Shown here: positions 1 to 6,179 of the stretch, one piece after another
How the letters are laid out: the number at the start of each line of letters is the position of its first letter
How positions within the stretch are numbered: the stretch's first letter is position 1
Assembly: GCA_016935715.1 (NCBI GenBank)
Contig: JAFGQJ010000144.1
Coordinates: forward strand, 1-7,912
From: Spirochaetales bacterium
GTDB taxonomy: Bacteria; Spirochaetota; Spirochaetia; SZUA-6; DRHE01
Direction of reading: 5' to 3'
DNA: 7,912 nt
The notes under the pieces: generated by a model
Database searches by the model: none
What the model saw: the letters and a program-made list of their open reading frames with translations, nothing else
What the model was told of the DNA's origin: nothing
Position numbers and translations under genes: made by a program

Positions 1-605
1 GGGTATACCCCCTCCTCCTGGGGCGCCTTCCAGGTGATGCTGGTCAACCCATCACCTGCAAGACCCTTTGCCAGAACGGTGTCACCCTGGCTCCAACGGA
101 TGTAGAACGTCGCGCCGGCGGGATAGAGGAACTCCGCCTCTATGACAGTCTCGTGTCCGGCCAGGATCGTCGGAGGATAGGAGCTGATCCCCAGGATGTC
201 GTACCGTCCCGCTATGTAGAAGAATTCGTGCTCTCTCTCTTCGACCATCCCCTCTTCACCGTGAACGGTAAAAACGATCGTATACCGCCCGGTTTCGAGG
301 TCCGGGAGCAGCAGTTCGAGCTCTTCGTCGGTAAGGGGGGAGGATATGCTCGTGTTCCAGACGCTCAGCCCGGATTGCGTGATCAGCTCGATCTCCAGGA
401 GCTCCGGAGCGCTGTCCGTACCCTCCGTTTGAATTACGAAATCGATGGAGTCCCCGGGTTCGAGGTAATCTCCCTCCGACAGCGACAGTACCTTGACTCC
501 CACGGAATCCTTGACGGGGGGAGTGAACATGGACATGTCCGAACATGAACCCAGTACCAATCCGGCCAGGAGGACATAGCTTGTGAGTCTGAAAACGTGA
601 CGCAT
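1..605 (-). CDS. Lipoprotein with Ig-like domains, C-terminus beyond left edge
   Basis: An open frame runs leftward from ATG at 605-603 to the window edge with no stop, giving about 201 residues. The N-terminus begins MRHVFRLTSYVLLAG and reaches a lipobox, LGSC, so Cys21 would be lipidated and the signal peptide removed by signal peptidase II. The mature part is rich in beta-forming residues and looks like two Ig-like sandwiches, roughly residues 28-125 and 134 onward. The second carries a pattern common in bacterial Ig-like and cell-surface repeats: W at the YIRWSQGD stretch, then TWKAPQEEGVY. I do not recognise a specific family. It probably sits in the envelope as a structural or binding protein. 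A GTG directly before the ATG (608-606) is an alternative start. There is no strong Shine-Dalgarno, and the predicted transcript start lies only a few bases upstream. The lipoprotein call is firm; the function is unknown. Confidence 0.85.
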   Translation of the reverse strand, partial: MRHVFRLTSYVLLAGLVLGSCSDMSMFTPPVKDSVGVKVLSLSEGDYLEPGDSIDFVIQTEGTDSAPELLEIELITQSGLSVWNTSISSPLTDEELELLLPDLETGRYTIVFTVHGEEGMVEEREHEFFYIAGRYDILGISSYPPTILAGHETVIEAEFLYPAGATFYIRWSQGDTVLAKGLAGDGLTSITWKAPQEEGVY

Positions 606-617
606 CACTTGACATAC

Positions 618-645
618 ATGATACCACGGAAAAACAAATTTTCAA
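618..645 (-). promoter_or_regulatory. Sigma70-type promoter for the leftward lipoprotein gene
   Basis: On the minus strand a -35 box TTGAAA (645-640) is followed after 16 bases by a -10 box TATCAT (623-618). Each box differs from consensus at one position. Transcription would start near 611, about six bases before the ATG at 605. This would leave the lipoprotein mRNA almost leaderless, which fits the lack of a good Shine-Dalgarno sequence there. The boxes are seen; their activity is inferred. Confidence 0.6.
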
Positions 646-757
646 AGGGCAAAGAAGGACAGGGGCAAGAAAGAACCGTGCTGCGCATTCGGTCCGGCGA
701 ATGCCGTACGGCGAAGGCGGAGGATCCCGGCACGACTCGAGCGCAGGAGCCGGGGCC

Positions 758-791
758 AATTTTAAAATTTAAATTGAAATTTTATTATAAA
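758..791. promoter_or_regulatory. A/T tract upstream of the rightward promoter, possible UP element
   Basis: Thirty-four bases contain only one G/C base (G776), in otherwise GC-rich DNA. The tract opens with a perfect 12-base palindrome, AATTTTAAAATT (758-769). It ends six bases before the -35 box of the rightward promoter, where an RNA polymerase alpha-subunit contact (UP element) would lie. It also holds a perfect TATAAT on the minus strand (789-784), but the hexamer at the -35 position there is poor. It could equally be bent DNA or a site for a nucleoid protein. Confidence 0.45.
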
Positions 792-797
792 GACAAC

Positions 798-825
798 TTG
801 ATCTTTTTGCAGTTCTGACTACAAT
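798..825 (+). promoter_or_regulatory. Sigma70-type promoter for the DMT transporter (and possibly preT-preA-hydA)
   Basis: TTGATC (798-803) and TACAAT (820-825) are separated by 16 bases, matching consensus at four and five of six positions. The start point would be near 832, leaving about 28 bases before the ATG at 861. The A/T tract just upstream may strengthen it. No intrinsic terminator is visible between the transporter and preT, so this promoter could also drive the pyrimidine genes; that is inference. Confidence 0.5.
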
Positions 826-860
826 AGTGTGATGCCAGCCGCAAGCCTACTCGGGACGGG

Positions 861-1829
861 ATGTCTATCGGCTGTCATCAAAAAATGCATACAATGCCGG
901 AATTCACGTTGAAGCAGGAAGCGCGCAACGTGCTGTGGCCAGTCCTGCTGATCTTCGTAATGTTCATCCTGGCCACAGTCTTTCCGGCAACCAAGCATCT
1001 GAGCAGGGATCTTTCCCCGCTAACCATAGCATTCTACCGTTATTTCTGGGGAACCATCCCCCTGATTCCCTTCTTTATAGTGCAAAACAAACGAAACAGC
1101 ACTCCCCTCCGCTGTAGGGACGTGCTGTCGATGGCCGGACTGGGAGCGTTCGGCATCGCCCTGTTCTCCGTTTGCTTTACATTTGGTCTCAAGCTGTCCA
1201 CAGCCTACAACGGCTCCCTCCTGATCAACAGTCAGCCGATCTTTACAACCCTGCTGGCTCCAATTATAATCAAGGAAGAGTTCTCCCAGGTGCGCATTCT
1301 CGGTGCCGTCGCCGGGATCATCGGTGTATATTTCATAGTAGCCGGCGGTTTCGATGTGGGAGATCTCGTAACCCATGAGTTTTTCTGGGGCAACCTGATC
1401 CTGCTGGGAGGGGCTTTGTCCATCAGCATATACAGCATTCTGCTGAAGCGATACGTTATCCGTTACGGCGGCTTCGTGCCGACCTTTCTGACCATGCTAT
1501 CCGGAACGTTGATCCTGCTGGCTGCTGCGCTGTCGATCTGCGGTGGCGAGGTACTGCGGGCGCTCACAATCGATTCCCGGTTTCTGTTGGTCTATATCGG
1601 CGTGATCGGAACGGCCCTCGTGTATCCCATGTTCAACATGGCCTTGAAGGCCACCGGTGTAGTCCGGGCCGTGGGATTCAAGCTGCTGATCCCCGTATTC
1701 GGTATCGCCCTGAGCGTTGTTCTTCTCGGAGAACGGCCGGGGGTGTTCACCTACATCGGGGCAGTGATCGTGATCGCCTCCGTGTACCTGATCCAGCGTA
1801 CCCCCGTGAAAGCTCGAAGGTCGTTTTAG
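861..1829 (+). CDS. EamA/DMT-superfamily transporter, ten transmembrane helices
   Basis: This 322-residue membrane protein has the duplicated EamA layout of the drug/metabolite transporter superfamily. The two five-helix repeats lie at about residues 22-162 and 174-312. Helices are predicted near 22-42, 52-74, 88-110, 113-135, 144-162, 174-196, 203-226, 238-258, 266-289 and 294-312. The end of the ninth helix carries LLGERPG, the conserved Glu loop of EamA proteins, and the first repeat has the equivalent IIKEEFS. The C-terminus is short and basic. The family moves amino acids, nucleosides and other metabolites, often as exporters; the substrate cannot be read from the sequence. In-frame ATGs at 885 and 894 are alternative starts. 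None of the three has a strong ribosome site, so the first 11 residues are uncertain. The gene ends 69 bp before preT on the same strand, so cotranscription is plausible. A pyrimidine-related substrate would be a guess. Confidence 0.88.
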   Translation: MSIGCHQKMHTMPEFTLKQEARNVLWPVLLIFVMFILATVFPATKHLSRDLSPLTIAFYRYFWGTIPLIPFFIVQNKRNSTPLRCRDVLSMAGLGAFGIALFSVCFTFGLKLSTAYNGSLLINSQPIFTTLLAPIIIKEEFSQVRILGAVAGIIGVYFIVAGGFDVGDLVTHEFFWGNLILLGGALSISIYSILLKRYVIRYGGFVPTFLTMLSGTLILLAAALSICGGEVLRALTIDSRFLLVYIGVIGTALVYPMFNMALKATGVVRAVGFKLLIPVFGIALSVVLLGERPGVFTYIGAVIVIASVYLIQRTPVKARRSF

Positions 1830-1885
1830 GGCAACGCGGTCGCTTATGCGTGAATGTCCATGCATTAGAAAATCAAACCTGTTTG

Positions 1886-1892
1886 AAGGAGG
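1886..1892 (+). promoter_or_regulatory. Ribosome binding site fixing the TTG start of preT
   Basis: AAGGAGG stands six bases before TTG at 1899-1901. No ATG or GTG lies in frame nearby, and translation from this TTG gives the expected short N-terminus ahead of the first Cys motif. The site therefore supports a TTG start. Confidence 0.8.
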
Positions 1893-1898
1893 CAACCA

Positions 1899-3227
1899 TT
1901 GAGCTACGCCGAACAATTCCAAGATATGGAGAAGGGCATCGGTCTTGCCCATGCCGTCGCTGAAGCGGATCGCTGCCTGCTGTGCTACGATGCACCCTGC
2001 TCCAAAGCCTGCCCGGCGGAAACGGATCCGGCCACATTCATCAGGAAGCTTCGCCTGCGCAACATCACCGGGGCTATCCGCACGATCAAGGAGAACAACA
2101 TTCTCGGAGGCGCCTGCGGCGTCCTCTGTCCGGTTTCCCGGCTCTGCGAGAAGGAATGCAGCGCCACCGGGATAAGCCGGCCGATCGAGATCGGCAAGAT
2201 TCAGAGATTCCTGGTGGAATACGGCTGGCAGATCGGCTTCAAGGTATTCGAAAAGCCCGCAGCCACCAGGGACAAAGTGGCTGTAGTGGGTTCCGGCCCG
2301 GCGGGCCTGTCCTGCGCTGCAGAGCTGGCCAAAGAGGGATATCAGGTTACCGTTTTCGCCGAGCGCGCCGAACCCGGTGGCATGATCCGTTTTGGAGTTC
2401 CCGCCTACCGTTTCGACAAGAAATTCCTGAAAAACGAGCTGCAGGATCTCTACGATTTGGGTGTGGAGTTCCTCTGCAATTCGAAGATCGAGGGCAGCAA
2501 AGGCGCGGAGAAGCTTCTGGCCCAGGGATACAAGGCCGTGTTTCTGTCCCCCGGGGTGTGGGGCACCCCTCGGCTGATTCCCAATGCCGGAGACGTGAAA
2601 GGGGTAGTGACCTACACGGATTTCCTGGTAGCCCTGAGGGAGGAACGCTTCGAGGAGCTCGGCAAACAGATCCGCGGCAAAACCGTGGCCGTGATCGGCG
2701 GTGGTTCGGTGGCCATGGACTGTATCGAGTCGGCAGGCAAGCTGGGCGCCAGGGATGTATACCTGGTCTACCGCCGCTCCTTCGCCCAGATGCCCGCGGA
2801 GGAGGAGGAGCGTCTGGATGCGCTCAGGCTGGGGATTCACTTCCTGCTTCTCAACCAGCCTGTCGATTACCTGAGCGGTTCCGACGGCCGGGTCAAGGGT
2901 TTGAAGCTGGTGCGTACCCGCTTGGGCGATCCCGATGAATCCGGACGCAGGCGGCCGATCGAGGTCAAGGGCTCCGAATGGGTCCTGGATGTCGACTTCG
3001 TGATCGAAGCCATCGGACAGACGCCGGAGGAAACGGTGGACTGGTCCGCAGCCGTGAAGGTGGACAAGAAGGGACTGATCGTCGCGGAGCGGGATACCGG
3101 CAAGACCTCCAACGAGCGGATCTTTGCCGGTGGTGACATCGTGCGGGGACCGGGACTGGTGGTGGAGGCCGTACAGGACGGCAAGGTCGCCGCCCGGGCC
3201 ATAGTCCGCGAGCTGTCCAAAGCTTAA
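1899..3227 (+). CDS. preT: NAD-dependent dihydropyrimidine dehydrogenase, PreT (electron-input) subunit
   Basis: This 442-residue protein corresponds to the N-terminal half of eukaryotic dihydropyrimidine dehydrogenase (DPD). It takes electrons from NAD(P)H through FAD and Fe-S clusters and passes them to PreA; both should be cytosolic. The N-terminal helical domain holds eight Cys: C26, C29, C34, C38, then C73, C77, C83, C87. The C77/C83/C87 spacing matches C130/C136/C140 of mammalian DPD, and Gln102 sits where DPD uses its unusual Gln ligand (Q156). The FAD-binding GSGPAG is at 131-136 and the NAD(P)-binding GGGSVAMD at 267-274, followed by YRRS and MPAEEEE. The FAD-closing AGGD motif is at 410-413. 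It starts at TTG behind a strong AAGGAGG, and preA follows after 14 bases. GltD (glutamate synthase small subunit) shares this architecture, but the adjacent preA makes PreT the better call. E. coli PreT is about 30 residues shorter. Confidence 0.93.
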   Translation: MSYAEQFQDMEKGIGLAHAVAEADRCLLCYDAPCSKACPAETDPATFIRKLRLRNITGAIRTIKENNILGGACGVLCPVSRLCEKECSATGISRPIEIGKIQRFLVEYGWQIGFKVFEKPAATRDKVAVVGSGPAGLSCAAELAKEGYQVTVFAERAEPGGMIRFGVPAYRFDKKFLKNELQDLYDLGVEFLCNSKIEGSKGAEKLLAQGYKAVFLSPGVWGTPRLIPNAGDVKGVVTYTDFLVALREERFEELGKQIRGKTVAVIGGGSVAMDCIESAGKLGARDVYLVYRRSFAQMPAEEEERLDALRLGIHFLLLNQPVDYLSGSDGRVKGLKLVRTRLGDPDESGRRRPIEVKGSEWVLDVDFVIEAIGQTPEETVDWSAAVKVDKKGLIVAERDTGKTSNERIFAGGDIVRGPGLVVEAVQDGKVAARAIVRELSKA

Positions 3228-3241
3228 CAGGAGGGATCAAC

Positions 3242-4546
3242 ATGGCGGCAAAGAACATAGATTTATCCATAGATTTCGCGGGGGTGAAGTTCAAGAATCC
3301 TTTTCTTCTCTCCTCCTCACCCGTATCCAACAGCGCCGAAATGGTCGCCAAGAGCTTCGAGGCCGGCTGGGGCGGCGTCGTCTTCAAGACCCTGGCCTCC
3401 GGGCGATGGCCGATCATCCATCCGTCCCCGCGCATGAATCCCTTCCACCAGGGCTCGACCAGGCTGGTGGGGCTGCAGAACGTCGAGCAGATATCGGACC
3501 GGCCGCTCAGGGACAATCTGCTGGATTTCCTGTATCTGAAGAAGAACTACCCGGATCATCCCATCGTGGCCAGCATCATGGGTTTTTCCACGGAGGACTG
3601 GCAGTACCTGGCCAAGGCGGCTGAAGACAACGGAGCCGACATGCTGGAGCTCAACTTTTCCTGTCCCCATATGACCATCGAGGGCTCGGGTCACAAGGTG
3701 GGACAGTCCTTTCAGCTGCTGGAAGGGTTCACCGAAGCCGTGAAGAAAGTGGTAAAGATCCCGGTCATGGCCAAGATGACCCCGAACATCACGGATATGA
3801 CCGAACCGGCGATGTTCGCCAAGAAAGGCGGCGCCGATGCGATCTCTGCGGTCAACACCTTCCGGGGGATCTCGGAGATCGGCCGGGATGACTGGGTGCC
3901 GAAGCCGAACATCTTCGGCGTGGGCGCGGAGAGCGGCTACTCCGGTCCGGCGGTCAAACCGATCGCCCTTCACTTCATCGCCGACATGGCCAAGTGCGAA
4001 GAGCTGGGACTTCCCCTCTCGGGGATCGGCGGCATCGAAACCTGGGTGGATGTGCTGGAATACATGCTGGTAGGAGCGAGCACGATCCAGGTGACCACGG
4101 GCATCATCCACTACGGATACCGCATCGTCGAAGACATGATCGAGGGCCTGGGGGACTACATGGCCTCCAAGGGGATCGAAAAGGTGACAGACCTGGTCGG
4201 AAAGGCTCTGCCGAACCTGCAGGGAACGGACAAATTCGATCTGCAGCGACAGGGACGCGCGGAGTACAACTACGATATCTGCATCGGCTGCGGCCAGTGC
4301 TACATCGTGTGCAACGACGCCGCAGGACAGGCTCTGGAATGGGATGCGGAGCGACGGCGGCCGAAGCTGATCGAGGACAAGTGTCTCAGCTGCATGGTCT
4401 GCAGCTTCGTGTGCCCCGTCCCCGGCCTGATATCCTACAAGGAGATGCCCGGGGATTGGAAGAGAAAAGAAACAGCGGTGATGGATCCGAGCCTGGAGAA
4501 GGATCTGAAGATCGAGCCGCTGGAACAGGTGGATCTGAAAATATGA
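3242..4546 (+). CDS. preA: NAD-dependent dihydropyrimidine dehydrogenase, PreA (catalytic) subunit
   Basis: This 434-residue protein matches the C-terminal half of DPD: an FMN-binding TIM barrel followed by a two-cluster ferredoxin. It reduces uracil or thymine to the 5,6-dihydro base with electrons from PreT; the reaction is reversible. Residues that map onto the DPD active site are Lys49 (FKT), Asn80 (LQNVEQIS), Asn138 and catalytic Cys141 (NFSCPH), and Asn205-Thr206 (VNT). GIGGIETW at 261-268 is a phosphate-binding loop of the FMN barrel. The C-terminal clusters are C347/C350/C353/C357 and C381/C384/C387/C391, both CX2CX2CX3C. After the last Cys comes a charged tail of 43 residues, about 20 longer than I recall for E. 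coli PreA. AGGAGG (3229-3234) lies seven bases before the ATG. Spacing of 14 bases from preT suggests coupled expression of the two subunits. Confidence 0.94.
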   Translation: MAAKNIDLSIDFAGVKFKNPFLLSSSPVSNSAEMVAKSFEAGWGGVVFKTLASGRWPIIHPSPRMNPFHQGSTRLVGLQNVEQISDRPLRDNLLDFLYLKKNYPDHPIVASIMGFSTEDWQYLAKAAEDNGADMLELNFSCPHMTIEGSGHKVGQSFQLLEGFTEAVKKVVKIPVMAKMTPNITDMTEPAMFAKKGGADAISAVNTFRGISEIGRDDWVPKPNIFGVGAESGYSGPAVKPIALHFIADMAKCEELGLPLSGIGGIETWVDVLEYMLVGASTIQVTTGIIHYGYRIVEDMIEGLGDYMASKGIEKVTDLVGKALPNLQGTDKFDLQRQGRAEYNYDICIGCGQCYIVCNDAAGQALEWDAERRRPKLIEDKCLSCMVCSFVCPVPGLISYKEMPGDWKRKETAVMDPSLEKDLKIEPLEQVDLKI

Positions 4547-4560
4547 CGCGTTTTGTGCCG

Positions 4561-4594
4561 CCCGCCGCCTGTGCCGGAGCGCCGATGCGGCGGG
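4561..4594 (+). repeat. GC-rich inverted repeat in the preA-hydA gap
   Basis: CCCGCCGC (4561-4568) and GCGGCGGG (4587-4594) form a perfect 8-bp stem around an 18-base loop, which can itself fold a small CGG/CCG hairpin (4575-4584). It starts 15 bases after the preA stop. No run of T follows, so it is not a standard intrinsic terminator. It may be an mRNA-stabilising or processing hairpin at the 3' end of preA, or a partial attenuator ahead of hydA. The pairing is seen; the role is inferred. Confidence 0.5.
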
Positions 4595-4671
4595 AGGATT
4601 GCGTTGGAGCCTTTCGAATGCAGCAGGATGAAAAAAACCATATCTCTAAATAAGCACAGGAGGTTTGTTCA

Positions 4672-6069
4672 ATGAGCTTACTGATAAAAGACGGTCTGGT
4701 GGTAACCGCGTCGGGAAGTTATCCCGCGGATGTGTACGTGGATGGGGACAAGATCAAGGCGATCGGAACCGCCCTGGAGCGAACGGTCAAGGCGGAGGAG
4801 GTCGTGGATGCGAAGGGCAAGTACGTGCTGCCCGGAGCGATCGATCCCCACACCCACCTGTCCATGCCCTTCATGGGAACCACGTCGAAGGATGATTTCC
4901 AGACCGGGACGATCGCCGCTGCCTGCGGCGGAACCACCTCGGTTGTCGACTTCGTTCTCCAGAACAAGGGTGAGTCCCTCCAGGATGCAGTGGGGAGGAA
5001 ACGGGCCATTGCCGACGGCAAGGTGGTGGTGGACTATTCGCTGCATCCGGCGGTGCTGGATCCCAGACCCGAGGTGATCGACGAGGTCAAGAAAGCAGCC
5101 CAGGAATACGGAACGCCGAGTTTCAAGATATTCCTGTTCTACGATTTTCGAGTGGACGACTACACCATGATCCGTCTGCTGGAGGAGACAAAGAAGTACG
5201 GCGGCCTGGTGCAGGTCCACGCGGAGAACTTCGACATCGTGCGCCGCCTGAATGAGCAGTTCGAGAAGGCGGGAACCATGTCTCCCATGTACCACGCCAG
5301 GGCCCATGCCATTCTGTCCGAGGAGGAGGCGGTGGACAAGGCGGCCAAGATGGTCGAGTTCACCCGCTCTCGGATCTACATCGTACATCTCTCTTCAAAG
5401 GAGGGCATGTGGAAGGTCAAGAAGGCCCGGGATCGCGGTGTCGAGGTGTACGCCGAGACCTGTCCCCAGTATCTGACCCTGAATGAGGAGCGCTACGAGG
5501 AGCCGAACTGGCAGGGCGCCAAGTACGTGATGTCTCCGCCCCTGCGGCCCAAGGATTCGAGCGACGAGCTCTGGCTGGGTCTGCGCTATGGGGATGTCCA
5601 GACCATAGGCACCGATCACTGCCCCTTCGATTTCAAAGGTCAGAAGGACATGTTCGGCAAGGATGACTATAAGAAGATCCCCAACGGCGCGCCCGGGATC
5701 GAAACCATGTTGATGCTCATGCACAGCGAGGGAGTGGTCAAGGGTCGCATCAGCCTGGAGCAAATGGTCGCGGTCCTGTCCACGAACACCGCCAGGATGT
5801 TCGGGCTCAAGGACAAGGGAGCGGTTGCGGTGGGCAAAGACGCGGATCTGGTGATCTTCGATCCGAAGCAGAAGTTCAAAGTCGCTCAGAGCAAGCTTCA
5901 CATGAACGTGGACTACACGCCTTGGGAGGGCTGGGAGCTGACCGGAATGCCCTCGGCCGTGTATTCCCGCGGAAAGCGCGTGGCCGAATGGGACGGGAAG
6001 CAGATGAAGTTCGTCGGCGAAGCCGGAGCGGGCCGCTTCGTGAAGAGGGAGCCCCGCGAGGGAGCCTGA
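4672..6069 (+). CDS. hydA: Dihydropyrimidinase / D-hydantoinase
   Basis: This 465-residue cyclic amidohydrolase has the usual length for the family. It should open 5,6-dihydrouracil or dihydrothymine to N-carbamoyl-beta-alanine or N-carbamoyl-beta-aminoisobutyrate, the step after PreT-PreA; family members also open 5-substituted hydantoins. All metal ligands of the binuclear centre are present: His60 and His62 (DPHTHL), Lys152 in SFKIF (the Lys that becomes carboxylated), His183 (QVHAEN), His239 (IVHLSS) and Asp315 (GTDHCPF). Tyr157 sits where the substrate-contacting Tyr of hydantoinases lies. The small beta domain is formed by about residues 1-52 plus the C-terminal part from about 385, including GKDADLVIFD. 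Start: ATG eight bases after AGGAGG (4658-4663). A 125-bp gap containing an inverted repeat separates it from preA. Next to preTA, dihydropyrimidinase is preferred over hydantoinase or allantoinase, but substrate range cannot be settled from sequence. Confidence 0.93.
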   Translation: MSLLIKDGLVVTASGSYPADVYVDGDKIKAIGTALERTVKAEEVVDAKGKYVLPGAIDPHTHLSMPFMGTTSKDDFQTGTIAAACGGTTSVVDFVLQNKGESLQDAVGRKRAIADGKVVVDYSLHPAVLDPRPEVIDEVKKAAQEYGTPSFKIFLFYDFRVDDYTMIRLLEETKKYGGLVQVHAENFDIVRRLNEQFEKAGTMSPMYHARAHAILSEEEAVDKAAKMVEFTRSRIYIVHLSSKEGMWKVKKARDRGVEVYAETCPQYLTLNEERYEEPNWQGAKYVMSPPLRPKDSSDELWLGLRYGDVQTIGTDHCPFDFKGQKDMFGKDDYKKIPNGAPGIETMLMLMHSEGVVKGRISLEQMVAVLSTNTARMFGLKDKGAVAVGKDADLVIFDPKQKFKVAQSKLHMNVDYTPWEGWELTGMPSAVYSRGKRVAEWDGKQMKFVGEAGAGRFVKREPREGA

Positions 6070-6097
6070 CGGATAACAAGCGACGACCAAAAAAATC

Positions 6098-6132
6098 TTC
6101 AACAATTGAAAAAGTAGGAGCTTAGCTATAAC
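6098..6132 (+). promoter_or_regulatory. Possible promoter with overlapping inverted repeat before the CsgG/FlgT-like gene
   Basis: TTGAAA (6106-6111) and TATAAC (6127-6132) are each one base from consensus, but only 15 bases apart, which is short. The -35 box overlaps the inverted repeat TTCAA-CAA-TTGAA (6098-6110), a possible small operator. The 110-bp gap between hydA and the next gene, and the change from metabolism to envelope genes, make a new transcription start here likely. No terminator hairpin for hydA is visible in the gap. Confidence 0.35.
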
Positions 6133-6165
6133 TTTCTAGCAGAGCAGCTCGTTCAATTCACGCGT

Positions 6166-6172
6166 GGGAGGG
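6166..6172 (+). promoter_or_regulatory. Ribosome binding site fixing the TTG start at 6180
   Basis: GGGAGGG lies seven bases before TTG at 6180-6182. Starting here yields a complete signal peptide with a basic N-terminus (MRK), which no later in-frame start would give. Confidence 0.75.
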
Positions 6173-6179
6173 TCGGTAC

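Noticed and set aside
256..759. Minus-strand open frame of 167 codons
   Set aside because: It overlaps the lipoprotein gene in another frame on the same strand, and lacks the signal peptide and domain pattern the true frame shows.
597..818. Plus-strand open frame of 73 codons in the divergent intergenic region
   Set aside because: It overlaps both candidate promoters, has no ribosome site and no recognisable sequence.
1830..1885. Possible terminator between the transporter and preT (ATGC...GCAT)
   Set aside because: Only a 4-bp stem with no T tract; not enough for an intrinsic terminator.
1497..2840. Long minus-strand open frame of 447 codons opposite the transporter end and preT
   Set aside because: It is antisense to two genes with clear families and motifs; its product is low-complexity and has no recognisable domain. 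A shadow of GC-rich coding DNA.
3680..3710. Apparent loss of the PreA catalytic Cys (Val153 in HKVGQ)
   Set aside because: This came from aligning the wrong Cys of DPD. The catalytic Cys is the one in the NxSCP motif, which is Cys141 here and is intact.
4585..4653. 22-codon open frame between preA and hydA (MRREDCVGAF...)
   Set aside because: A GGAG lies five bases upstream, but the start is inside the inverted repeat and the peptide has no recognisable feature; too weak to call a gene or leader peptide.
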